Part shown: positions 1-11,843 of the stretch, piece after piece
Layout: each line of letters opens with the position of its first letter
Numbering within the stretch: the stretch's first letter is position 1
From: Paramyrothecium sp. XJ0827
Taxonomy: Eukaryota; Ascomycota; Sordariomycetes; Hypocreales; Stachybotryaceae
Length of the DNA stretch: 64,000 bases
NCBI GenBank assembly: GCA_020881915.1
Contig: JAJFPB010000013.1
Coordinates: forward strand, 496,001 to 560,000
Reading direction: 5' to 3'
Made by a program: the position numbers and the translations under genes
Notes under the pieces: model-generated
The model's database searches: none
Told to the model about the DNA's origin: nothing
The model's input: the letters and a program-made list of their open reading frames with translations, nothing else

Positions 1-969
1 TTATAAGGCATCTGAACGGCGTTTCATAGACCTCAGAATTGGCCCTCCTTGGAATCAACGATTTTTAGTACAAGGTGCCACCACGATAACACGCAAGCCA
101 AATGGCAGCTTTCAGCTAAGATTTTTCAAATACGCTGTCGCGGATCATTCATCACTTATGGAATTGTGCCTGAGTGCATGTTCCTAATTAGTGCATTCTG
201 TGTTATGACCACCAGTCTGGGCCCTGGCGTAGTGCAAGTATGACTTGATTTGCTCAATCCCTGAAATGTGTGTAAGCATTATCGATATCGCTATGGCATG
301 TGAAAGTTTAGCTGTTGTGGCCGATGTACCACAGTGCGTATGAAAGGGTCCTGGGATAACAGCGATTGAGGCGGCACGCAAAAGGTCCCTGCTTCATGGT
401 GGTTTTACTGCAGTCAGGGACACCGATGGCATTCTTGTCAATTTCAAGAAATATCCACAGATACTGTTGAGCTGTGTTATATGTTATGTTTTGCTTGGAT
501 ATCCATGGAAGACTATCACGGGAGAAAACCGCAATTGTTTTGTATATCTGTGTTGCCAGTATGATCTACATTGTTGGACAGGACTTGCGAGCTCTCCTCC
601 TCCTCCCGATATGGACATCCATAGCCGTAAATCATGAGCTCCATTTGCGCAACCTTATTGGCACCAAGTCAGAGGAGATCCACGGCTGTTCTGCCCAAGG
701 CTTTGATTTTGTAAGTTCCTGTAGGGCCAAACGCCCTGCCTTGCTTGGGGTGACTCTAGTCAAGCTTACGTTACCCTCCGAACAGTGACTCTAGCTACGA
801 AGGGGTTTGATCACGACACAAGTCCACTGCTGGAGGCATCCGGGGTCGCTCGAGGTGACATGGGCCTGGGAACCTGCCGAATCGTTATAAATCAGGTTTC
901 GGTCGCACCAGGTCGGCCACATCCTTCTATCCTGGCCACAATATCCAGTTGGTGACTAAAAAGAAAACC
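1..969. other. Region without a recognisable intact gene
   Basis: I find no convincing complete gene. Around 300-470 on the plus strand a stretch reads as plausible protein (it includes AARKRSLLHGGFTAVRDTDG) but is bounded by stops on both sides, so it could be a relic of an enzyme gene. I cannot name the family. The last ~150 bases are presumably the promoter of the glycosyltransferase gene that follows. Confidence 0.3.
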
Positions 970-2115
970 ATGCGCGTAACACGGAGCAGCAAATGGATTA
1001 AAATTTGCCTCTCTATGAAGATTGCAGTCTTCATCTTCACCGGGATGGCATGGCTCTGGCGACAGCTACCTGGAGGACTGCACAGATCTTCCGCAAGCAT
1101 GGCCTCGCTTAACGGTCTGGCCTCTTCAAAAGCAGGCAGTTATGGCTTGATCCCACCTTTGATATGGCAGATTCTGCTAGATCCACGGTCTAGTAGCGAT
1201 GGCGCCCTTATCGATCCAGCTCAGCTGAAACATGCACCGTCATGGCTAGCTTTGAATGTCGACAGCACGTAGTAAGGTTGCCCCAAATTGATCCGGATGG
1301 AGATTGCGCCTTTGCATTCAATGACGGAGGCAGATCATTTTCATGAAGACCAAGCCATCTAACAGAGCCCAAACAGCACGCTGGTTGGGAATGATGGTGG
1401 ATCGCAGTTTTTACAACAATACTTCGCCAATGACAGACGATTGATTGAAATGTATCACAGCCTCCCGAATGTAGCCATGAAATCAGATATGCTACGATAT
1501 CTCATCCTCAGTATCAAAGGTGGAGTCTATACGGACTTGGATACCGTTGCACTCAGACCCATCGAGACTTGGGTACCAGAAGAGTATCGCGATCAGGTCC
1601 ATCTGATCGTGGGAATCGAGTTTGATCGACGCGATGACTCGGAATGGAACGAAATCCCACATTGGGTACAGTTCTGTCAATGGTCAGGATTCAAACTGGA
1701 GGTGACCGACCGTATTGTCAGCTAAAAGATCTGCAGGACGATTGCGGCAGCGCCCAACCACCCAGTCTTTCAGCGTATGATCGACAGGACCATGTCATCT
1801 ATCGACAAACTTTCAGCAGAAAAAGGACTCAGTCTTGCTGAAGTGAAACCGAGTAATTTCGAGGTCCTGAATTCGACCGGTCCAGCCGCCTGGACGGACG
1901 TAGTCTTTGATCAACTAAAGCAGCATGATCCGTCACTGACGACAACGCGCGACCTGTCGTACATGGAAGAAGCAAGGCTGTATGGAGATGTTCTAGTTGC
2001 CCCAATAGACTGGTTTGGCCTGGGCCAACCACACTCCCATAGCACAAACGACGGTACAATCCCACAGAAAGCATGTGTTAAGCACTTGTTCGCAGGTTCG
2101 TGGAGACAGTATTAG
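970..2115 (+). CDS. GT32 / OCH1-like glycosyltransferase (alpha-1,6-mannosyltransferase type)
   Basis: Type II membrane glycosyltransferase, expected to act in the Golgi on glycan chains with a nucleotide sugar donor. Three exons fit an unbroken frame of 331 residues: 970-1271, 1368-1682 and 1737-2115. Donors are GTAAGG at 1272 and GTCAGG at 1683; acceptors end at 1367 and 1736. An N-terminal signal anchor lies at about residues 10-30 after a basic stretch. The family hallmark, the DXD sugar-binding motif, is visible as GGVYTDLDTVALRP, followed by the conserved QWTIAA and HP segment that the second splice rebuilds exactly. The C-terminus carries NSTGPAAWTD. The ATG at 970 is the first in frame; an upstream reading from 949 would need TTG. 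Known: OCH1-family members elongate N-glycan outer chains. Inferred: substrate and linkage, since many fungal paralogues are uncharacterised. Confidence 0.85.
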
Positions 2116-2600
2116 GGTATGCCGCTGCAGGTTAGTAGGGTTACAAAGGGGTCGTGGAGGTTGCGGTGCTTCTCCGCGGACACGAAGACAATGATGTCGC
2201 CCGTGATGTCACATTCGCAGTGCCCCAGCACATTCACGACTTCGTAACCTTACCGCAAAGGCACCGTAGCTCAAATCGCGTAATTTGAGCTATTGTGATG
2301 GGTGGACTTGGCATTCAACTTACTGCGCATGGGTGGGGACCTACTTGTAATGTCGGGGCGGATGGCATTTACGGGTAAGTACCCGCTAGAACACGATATA
2401 TAGCCCGGCAAGAAGCGAGCGATGAAGGGAACTGAAATGGTACTATCTACATTTCTTAATTTAGAAATACGATTTGTCCCATTTCCTGGCTTTTTCTTTG
2501 ATCTTATACTATAGGATCAGAGGTAGGTCCGGTAACAACTCTAAAATCCTATCTACAATGCTGACTTGTCTGCAACAGCTAGATCGTTTTGTCCGCAAAG
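2116..2600. other. Intergenic, nothing recognised
   Basis: About 480 bases between the glycosyltransferase stop and the next ATG. I see no gene, repeat or RNA here. Confidence 0.4.
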
Positions 2601-2966
2601 ATGACCCAGCATAATAGATTCATGGTCTGTTTTGGTAACGTCAGAGGAGACCAGTCTTTGACTAATCGATGGAACGAGTTCATGGGCAAACTGATGGGGC
2701 TAAAAGAATGGCCTACTCAATATAACGCCTGGAACCCGGAGGGGGGTGACTGGGGTTGGGTTTGGATGCAAGTTGACAGTGGCTACGAGGATGCATTGAA
2801 CACAGCGGAGCACATTTTGACATCAAATGGATTCATACGCTGTTGTACCCCTTGGGGTGAGACCAGATTTGAAGCAGTCAACAGTTCTATAGTGCCAGGA
2901 AAGGTACATCGTGTTGGCACTCATTCATCGGCTGCATTGGCTGGAACTAAATATTTTGGCATTTGA
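2601..2966 (+). CDS. Small hypothetical protein (121 aa)
   Basis: Single-exon frame from an ATG at 2601 to a stop at 2966. The protein is rich in tryptophan and glycine (segments WNEFMGKLMG and GGDWGWVWMQ) and has two adjacent cysteines near residue 92. No signal peptide, membrane segment or known domain is visible. The composition looks like a folded protein rather than random sequence, but I do not recognise it. It could also be one exon of a longer gene. Confidence 0.4.
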   Translation: MTQHNRFMVCFGNVRGDQSLTNRWNEFMGKLMGLKEWPTQYNAWNPEGGDWGWVWMQVDSGYEDALNTAEHILTSNGFIRCCTPWGETRFEAVNSSIVPGKVHRVGTHSSAALAGTKYFGI

Positions 2967-2972
2967 TGTCTC

Positions 2973-3738
2973 TCATCTACTCTCTATCTTTCGTAAATAT
3001 TTAGACCGGAAATTATCAAGGCTCATGCATATTTCTGACTGTTGGCACCAACCAGCCACAGTGAACAGCACGACATAGAGTAACGCAGCTGCGAAAAGTT
3101 CGCTTTTGGCAGACTGATGGGGCAGCTGTCCGACCATGTCGCAGATGAAACATTGGCCACACGCCACAAATAGAGACGGGTTATCTCCGAGACATACAGA
3201 GCGCGCAAGATTTGACCGGCAGAACTGACATTGTCCCCCCCCTCTTGATCCGGAGCATACAAAAGGCTGTTGAGCAAATGCCTCTAGACGTTTGGTGGCA
3301 GGAGGTTCGAATCCAACTCGCCACGGAACCCGATCGCAATAGACCTCAAACGACGTTGCGCCCGCTGCGTAGTGGATGATTGGAAGGGAAACCTGTTCTT
3401 CAAGCAGCTTGACGAACCCGATCGCCCTATTGTAGAACTCTGGAATTGTGGAAACATTTTGCAGATGCTCTGCAAGTAGCCCACCGTATTTTCTAAAATG
3501 AGAATCTACATCAACCCTCTTGTTTTGGAGAAAGCCCTGTGCCAGGCACGGCAACAACACCCAAGTTAATCCAGGGACACATATCTGTGTCTGCGACGGC
3601 TGAGTAAGGCCCCTTGTAACTCTCGTTTGGGCAGGCATTGTGAAGGAGGTATGTGAACATGCAGCTGCGGTCACGGTCTGGTCGAAATGCCCCTGAAGAA
3701 AAGCTGGGAAGGGATGGATCTAAGGGGCAAGTGCGCAT
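2973..3738 (-). CDS. Hypothetical cysteine-rich protein, possible two-exon gene
   Basis: A minus-strand frame runs from about 3674 to 2973 (233 codons). Its central part has two CxxC pairs within a cysteine-rich segment (QCQFCRSNLARSVCLG, then CGQCFICDMV) followed by a hydrophobic stretch. The spacing recalls small fungal zinc-binding domains such as DUF3716, but I cannot assign it. A second overlapping frame (3738-3511, ending at 3511) also looks protein-like, with CMFTYLLHNACPNESYKGPY. An intron may therefore join the two near 3500-3540; the junction is unresolved. Function unknown. Confidence 0.35.
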
Positions 3739-4466
3739 GTCAATGTTATCATAGAAGGCGCACCGAATCTTAAATCTTGGTCAAGGCGAAGAGGGCCCCA
3801 GGCCGCCTACCTCGAGGTGGCGTGGTCACGACTTTCCACCCCCACCGAAATCACCCGACCGCCACCAAGCACTGAGTGATTTCCTTTACGAGGCTTGAAG
3901 ATACCGGTACCATTCCGGATGAAAAAATGCCAGGACCGGGGTAGAAAGACCTGAAAAGCTTTTACACCAACGGCTACGTACATGATTGCAGACTGCAGAC
4001 TGCCACGACGGGGTTGGGCAGCCTGAAAGGGGAGCTCGGCCGAAATGTGGCGGCTTTCGTATGCGCACTGCGGCGACCCATACCCTGGAGAGCCCTGCTC
4101 GGCACGATTTGCGGTCTCCCCGATGGCTTTACCTGGAAAATCACTCATCACATTCATCACTGACCAGGTTCGCCCCACATTTTTGTAAACTTGAATAGTG
4201 TATGTTTTGCCGTAGGTGCTTTCTACTTATGGTTCACTTTGCAACAGTGGTACATATATTTCTCTTTCACGAAACAGTTTACGCGATTGAAATTGTAACA
4301 AAAACTAATAATGCTTCGTCAGCAACCCCCATTGTATACCAGTAGCGGTATCGGTCATGAAGATGTTTCTTAAACGAACCATTGCTTCACTACTACAGGC
4401 ACAAGCCGCACGAAAAGTTGAGGCCTCACAACCTTGGGAAGGGCCAGATCTTGACCTGAGGCTCGC
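3739..4466. other. Intergenic, nothing firm
   Basis: Open frames on both strands overlap across 3807-4198 without any recognisable domain, so I call no gene. The part next to 4467 is the 3' side of the chitinase gene. Confidence 0.3.
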
Positions 4467-5906
<1,440 letters not shown>

Positions 5907-6470
5907 TCAAAATACCCTGGCTTTTAGATAGAGTAGGACTGGTGCAGGCAGTGGGTTTTAAGAACGAAGTGGTGGGGGAGGCAGTTGGGAAATGGAAACC
6001 AGAATCAGAACAGAACGGTACAATAAGCAACCACAGTAGTAATAATCATGACATGTCCATGAGTTCGAGATCCGGGCCGAGACCTAAGGAAGGAATGGCA
6101 GTTAAGAGCAAGCTACGCTACTGGTATCCCTTACGGATGTTACTGTAAAATACGGGCTATCTTGCCATCACTTTAGCTTTGCAGTTACATGAAAAAGCAC
6201 CTGCCTCTGGGCAACAAGTCAAGCGCAGGCCACTTACGTGCCAGAAGGGTCTCACCTTAAAATATCGTTGTTCCCACGTAAGCAATTAAAACTAACCTTC
6301 AGAGAGCTTTGGTTGGCCAGGTTTGGTATGAAAAATATAGGTACTGCACCTGTAACTGGAGGTATGGCTCTTTTAATATCATGTTAAACAAATGTTCATC
6401 CCTATGGCTGTAACTGTCCTGGGCACAACTACACATACTTGTTTGGATGACCTCCCGAGTATACCTCTTG
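5907..6470. other. Chitinase upstream region and intergenic sequence
   Basis: Upstream side of the chitinase gene and downstream side of the Asp f 4-like gene. No further gene is visible. I cannot point to a defined regulatory element. Confidence 0.35.
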
Positions 6471-7220
6471 CTAACCCACTATAGCCTTCAATCTAACCTT
6501 TCCAGGATAGATGTTAAGTCCTATACCATCAACACTCTCCATCCCCCCCAGGAAGGCGTTCACACCGGTTCCATCTGCAAAGACAGTTGAGCAATTGCCA
6601 TGGCCGCAGACCTGTAGGGCTGTAATGACCTCTCCTTTTGCGGCGGAGACAATGCAAGACGCGTCGGCACCAGACCACCCATTATTCGATGTGTTAGCCA
6701 TGTCAAACTCCAGCCACGTGGCAGCATATTGTCCACGATCTGTCACGGGAACCTCGTTGCCCACCGCACATGCACAACCTCCCTGACTGTTCGTATCAAT
6801 TGCTAGGAAACGGCTATTTTTCGCCGGTAAACTGAAGCTCAAGACCTCGTTGCCTTTCCAAAACCCATTTTTCCCTCCATCAGGGCCAATCTTGAGCCAG
6901 CAGACGCATTGTTGGTCTCGATCAGCACCTTCGATGAACTCAACCAAGTAATCATAGTAATCCGAGATATCCTCATCCACCATCATCAAGTTGCAGCCGT
7001 AGCGACCGGGCAGTCCTAAATTACCCGTGTACGCGATCTGTTCGAGAGTAGCTTTTCGAGTGAGACTACTCTGACAAAGCGCAGGAGCCGACGCTACAGG
7101 TTTTCTGATCAAAACACGGCTCTTCTGAGGTAACTCTATTGCTTGATCCTTAGAGACGGCGAGATATGTAAGCAGCGCCACCGTGACTGATACTGTCCAC
7201 AACCATGATGTTTGACGCAT
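6471..7220 (-). CDS. Asp f 4-like secreted protein
   Basis: A 249-residue single-exon protein starting with a hydrophobic N-terminus (about residues 5-23) that fits a signal peptide. The C-terminal two thirds follow the fungal Asp f 4 allergen-like family: the segment YGCNLMMVDEDISDYYDY, then KIGPDGGKNGFWKGNEVLSF, GWSGADASC, and a final DGIGLNIYPGKVRL. Members are extracellular or wall-associated proteins of unknown biochemical activity. Several cysteines in the mature part fit secretion. The lone frame, the clear ATG at 7220 and conservation to the end suggest an intact gene. The pro-region (residues 24-70) is variable, as is common in the family. Confidence 0.75.
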   Translation of the reverse strand: MRQTSWLWTVSVTVALLTYLAVSKDQAIELPQKSRVLIRKPVASAPALCQSSLTRKATLEQIAYTGNLGLPGRYGCNLMMVDEDISDYYDYLVEFIEGADRDQQCVCWLKIGPDGGKNGFWKGNEVLSFSLPAKNSRFLAIDTNSQGGCACAVGNEVPVTDRGQYAATWLEFDMANTSNNGWSGADASCIVSAAKGEVITALQVCGHGNCSTVFADGTGVNAFLGGMESVDGIGLNIYPGKVRLKAIVG

Positions 7221-7820
7221 CTGACTCTAAACCTTTCTTTGCGACTGTAGTTAGCTTTTAAGCATTGCGGCTACATACTCGTGAGCTGGCCTTCTTGAAA
7301 GTGGGTGTATATTTAAGTCCTTTGATACAAGGAATGCGTACGTATTCATCGGCTCTGAGAACACCATATAAATGTGTTGCGTTGAAACGATGAGAGAGAT
7401 AATAAGTTAGGGTAGATTTTTTATGGCTCAGGAGGTTTAAAAGCAACCTTTTTTTATGTTAAGGGTCAAGCATTAATAGCGGCCTACTGTGAATTCTCCC
7501 ATCTTCAATTGGCTACACAATCTCTAGGCGACTACAGCTCCACCTAAAGAATACTAGTGAGATCAACATATAGTAATTTGGGATAGTCGCCTCTCAGAGT
7601 TTCTCCAACAACTTGGACAAGTCAGCAGAGTTAACCTGGGTAGCAGGCAGACACGAGTCAAAGCCAAGGGGTGAAGTGACGCACCATAAGTATGCCAGGG
7701 TCTGAACCAATGATTAGCATTGTTCCTCAGAACTGTTTCGACCGAATCGCATTTGTCGTATTCTATGCCAGGATAGTCGATCAAGACCTCCCATGCTAAT
7801 TCCTTTAGCTCTCGCTTACT
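7221..7820. other. Intergenic, with a possible 3' exon of the next gene
   Basis: On the minus strand a frame around 7784-7660 reads coherently (IDYPGIEYDKCDSVETVLRN and onward). It is preceded by a splice-like GTAAGC...TTAG stretch just after the stop at 7821, so it could be a last exon of the ferric-reductase-like gene. Nothing else is recognised. Confidence 0.25.
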
Positions 7821-9409
7821 TTATTCCTTCGACTTTTCTTTGTAGTCCTTACCTTTGTCGGCCTTGTCCTCGTCTGTCTCATCTTCTTCGGTCTTGTTTT
7901 TACTACTATTATTGTTTTTCTTCCTCTCTCTCTGTCTGAACTTCTCTCTCTCTACTCTTCTCTCTTGTATTTTCTTGACCTCGTCTCGTCTTAACCACAT
8001 TTTCAGCCCATAAGCGACGACGCGTATGGCAGAGTCATCTTTATGAAAGCGCTGTAAGAAGAGCAATGTTTGGTCAGGGTCATGAGTCAACCAGGTCAGA
8101 GTAGTGGCCGCATCAAGCAACAACTGGCGCCACCGAAAGCAGGAATAGCCCTCTATGATGCCCGAGTTAGCAACGAGTATGTTAAGATTTCTGGGATCGT
8201 GAACGTATGGGGAGAGCGGAACTTTGAAAGGGCCTTTATACGTGACCTCTTTGCCCCATGAAGAAGGTATGAGTATGGTAGCACTATAAGATAGTGGACT
8301 AGCTTGCTTCTCGATCCACGCCACTTTGCGGCGGTCGCCGTTGCCAAAGGTGCAGTATAAATCGGCCTGGGAGATAGGCACGGGAATCTCCAGTGCTTTC
8401 CATTCCTCAGAGTATGTCTCCATGGCCACGACTACCCGCTTTTTGGAAGCTCGAAAGACTTCGGCCCCAGTGATTGCCAGCGCCAAGGCACCAACGCTGA
8501 TCGAGATCGCGCTCGTTGAATTCAAGACGTGAAAGATGCACCCTAGCACGCAAAAAATGCCAAAAAGCATGTGGGAAACTTCTTGAAGGCTGGTCCTCCA
8601 TGCTTTTTGTTCTGTGCCGTATTTTGGGGCTCTCAAGTTAAGGCAGAAGAATACGGAAGCCTGCGCCCATTATTAGCGATATTTCTCCGCCGCATCGTAG
8701 CATGCCGTTATCAAAGCAGGCCTCACGAGAAAACCAATTGCCAACAGAATCAAATTACTCCAGGAAACTGTCATTTCGATCATTAGCCATGGGTGCAGTC
8801 ACGCGCTAGATCGGCGGCGGGACATGACGCACCGAGAGTAGAAGCCGCAAAAAGTGAAGTCGCGCTATGCAGAGCAATTTCGTACCAGACGATCCACGCG
8901 AAAAATGTATGAGCCCAAGCAACTTGAAGGCTGCTCTGCCGCACGACCTTCTGGATGATTTTCTCATGACTGATGCAGAACATTAGAGGCAGGATGTTCA
9001 CAAGCGCAAGCTCGCCCGAGCGAATGCTCAGAGCCTTGATGGCTGTCGCCTTGCTCGAGGTTATCGATGCATGCGCTATGGCAATAAAATTTTGCGTGAT
9101 GAACACTGTCGATATGATTATTCTTGTCACTCTCGGTGTGAGGAAGCCGGTGAAGTTCTCATCGTCAACCACGAACAGACGGTCGCAAAACCGTCGGATC
9201 TCCGACGTCGTTGAGCTGGAGGGCTTTGAACCTGAAGACCCTGAGCTAGGAGATTCTGATTTTTTGGCGCTGACGAACTTCTTCCAGGCAATATGGTCAA
9301 CATATTGACGCAAGTACACAAGACGAGTCGTAAAACTCCAAATAAAGAGATCTCCAGCTAGCAATAGCAGCCAAAATTTGAGGAAGTCCATTGGTTTGCT
9401 ATTGGACAT
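7821..9409 (-). pseudogene. Ferric-reductase-like transmembrane protein, probably degenerate
   Basis: Two same-strand open parts, 9409-8783 and 8636-7821, are best read as one gene. The N-terminal part has several membrane segments. It carries the family-type motif RSGELALVNILPL, followed by two histidines 14 residues apart (in AWAHTFFAW and EIALHS), the spacing of haem ligands in ferric reductase domains. Between the parts, after a possible short intron, another membrane-like segment (SWSNLILLAIGFLV) continues and then hits stops. The second part starts with membrane segments and contains a stretch resembling a reduced FAD/NADPH domain (ILVANSGIIEGYSCFRW), but I see no clear HPFT-type FAD motif. 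It ends in a long charged Lys/Glu/Arg tail. Known: the family reduces Fe3+ or Cu2+ at the plasma membrane. Inferred: this copy is divergent and perhaps inactive. Unresolved introns near 8640-8785 are the alternative to decay. Confidence 0.45.
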
Positions 9410-9780
9410 TGCGTCGCGCGAGGAATCCCCTTCATATCCTCCATTCTGAACCTGGAGCACGTCGGACGTTCACGCCTAGGCACTTCAGTATTGGCGAGCG
9501 GACGACAAAAAATGACTCGATGTTCACGCTAGGTGATAGTAATACTGATCATTAGTTAGTTTTCCACACAGCCCACCATAGCCGAAGCCATGGTCGAGAG
9601 TGTAACAAATTTGGTCGATTTCCGACCTTCAAGACGAACGAAACACAAGTTACGATAGAACTATTGTAGCATAGAATGAATACAAAAGACGGTCTTTTCC
9701 CGATTGATCCTTCAAACTACTGTCCCTTATCGGACGGTGCATCTTTCACCATCAACTTGAGCCGCAACATCTTTTGCCCA
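9410..9780. other. Intergenic; original upstream region of the gene at 15078
   Basis: Before insertion of hAT-1 this sequence lay directly upstream of the gene whose ATG is now at 15078. It is therefore the likely former promoter, now separated by 5.3 kb. I see no gene in it. Confidence 0.5.
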
Positions 9781-9804
9781 TTCACAAGCAGGGATGGACA
9801 TCGA

Positions 9805-10100
9805 ACGAATGGGAATCGAATCGATAGATTCATTCGATGCCAAGTCTTACAAATGTCGAATCGAATTTCTTGGCATTCGATTCGATGTCGAATCTGCGGC
9901 GCGCCCATTTGATTCGCATCGAATCGAATGTGACATGTCCTGTTCGATGTTCGAATGCATCGATTCGAATGTGGGGCATCCCATTCGACATTCGAACCGT
10001 ACAGGTCACCATATGATTCGACATCGAATCGATCGCCCCCACCCGTTCGATCGAAAATCGATCGATTCGGTCGAACACAGAGACGCGATGTGCGAATCAT
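9805..10100. repeat. Left subterminal GAATCGA-type repeat cluster of hAT-1
   Basis: About 300 bp packed with short words such as GAATCGA, ATTCGA and CATCGAAT in both orientations, many forming small palindromes around TCGA. A matching cluster sits inside the right end. In hAT elements subterminal repeats are transposase binding sites; that role here is inferred from position and symmetry. The short open frames across this stretch are by-products of the repeat and not genes. Confidence 0.85.
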
Positions 10101-11843
10101 GACCAAGGGGTGGATTCAGCGCGATTCGCAGACGCGTTAAGAGGCCCCTGGCACTCTCCTCGACGCGACAAGTGCAACGCGATCAACGCTGACAACAATT
10201 CATCTTAATGCTAAGATGTGTTAGCAAGTACATAACATGACCCTAAAAGCCCAATAGCATGCTAGGTACCCTGCAACTACAGCAATCATCCCTGTCTAAC
10301 CGCCCCCAAGCCCGGAACGGATTAACGCGCCGGCCACCGCGAATTGCCAACAGGTTTACCAGTTGGTAATGACTCCTGTCAGATATTGTGGCGAATTGTA
10401 TGTTCATATTGTTCTGTGTCGTGCTTGCTACTTGAGGTTTCGGAGCAAGCTCTATATGCTTTTTCTGTGCATGTGGAATCAACTGGAAGCTGCTTGCTAA
10501 GCCTGTGGCAATAGGTGGCAACTGTCATCTTTGATGACAATATCAGCCTTTCAAGCTACTTCCATGAGCTTCCTTTGCCAGTATTCAACAACTCTCATGG
10601 TCACAATCCCGACAAATAACCCACCAGCAGGTGCTTTACAGGAATGTAACGGATAACCCAATTTTAATCTTGTAATAAAACACTGAGTCGGTTTCTATGA
10701 GGAATATATATTTGTCGCGTGGGGTGGTTGAAGTATGAGTTATTGTTGCTGTAAAAATACAACCTCCCAAGTTAGGAGGTACCAAGGTCGTCATATAAAA
10801 GTAGGTGGGGCTTACAGTAGTTTTTAACGCAGGAGTATAGGGTACGTCCGTCCCAGTAACAGGCCGCTATACAGAGAGGGGATCACTAAAAACACGCCGC
10901 TTTTTCTGCAGAATATTAGGAAGGAAGCAAAAAGAAGAAAAAAGGAAAACCAAAAAAATATCTCCGTATTTCTCTCTACTAAAAAGTTTCTACTGATGCT
11001 AGCTTTGGCATGATCGGATGAATATGTCCGGCTCGAAGTTTTCACGCATTGGCGAGTATGGGATTCATGATCTTCCTGCCCCTCTCTTTAACTTTTTGGT
11101 TGTCTCGGGGACCTGCACCTAAAGCCAGCTTTGCCTGTGAACCGATGTACCAGCGACTTCACAGGTGCATCCACTTAGAGCCTCAACTTCAAGTCCCCAC
11201 CGTTCCGCCCCCTCACGTGAACCGTTTACGAAAATCTCAAGAATCCATTCTGAGTTGACGCCAGATTGGAATGAGCACAAATGCAAAGCCGGGTATGGGG
11301 ACTCGGCTGAGGAACAGGATGGCTTTTTTTCAAGGTTGGCCCGTAGTGATGCGTCTGTGCTTTGGCATGAGCCAATAGGAGCCTCTGACGCAAGTGGAAC
11401 AGGGAATATATGGAATCTCACCCCACCGTCTGTGGACCTAATCAACGAGACCCCGATTTGGCTGGTTGCCAAGTACTGAGAGCTTGGTGGAGCGGCACTT
11501 GGGAGAATCTCCGTACACCAATGGTCGGAACAAAGTTTGGCTTCTTACATACAATGGCGGCTTCACGCGCGCGACTCCCTCGCCTTGGGCGCGCCAGGTC
11601 GTCGTTCGCGCTGCTCGCGAATGCTTCATTAATCGCACAAGATTTTGCATGTTTAACGGCAGTGGAGATGTCGCGAATTTCGCGTTGACGACAAAATGGG
11701 CGTGATATACGCGTGTTATTGGCCTCAATGCCTGTCTAGCCAGTGATGGATGGATGGATTTAAGTTGAGCCTCAGTGCAGTCTCAATGGCTTCCAACAAC
11801 CTCGACCCACGCGACTTGTCCGACTAGCTAAACTAACCGCATC
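10101..11843 (+). other. Non-coding left part of hAT-1
   Basis: About 1.7 kb between the left subterminal repeats and the transposase ATG. It contains a TATA-like stretch (CATATAAAAG near 10792) and a short GGAT microsatellite near 11745, but no recognisable gene. It probably includes the transposase promoter and leader. Confidence 0.5.

Noticed and set aside
3300..3322. GGTTCGAATCC, the exact B-box/T-loop word of tRNA genes
   Set aside because: No pairing acceptor or T stem and no A box at the right distance; it lies in an open minus-strand frame.
9676..10140. Five overlapping open frames on both strands full of Arg, Ser, Asp and Phe
   Set aside because: They are translations of the GAATCGA arrays of hAT-1, not genes.
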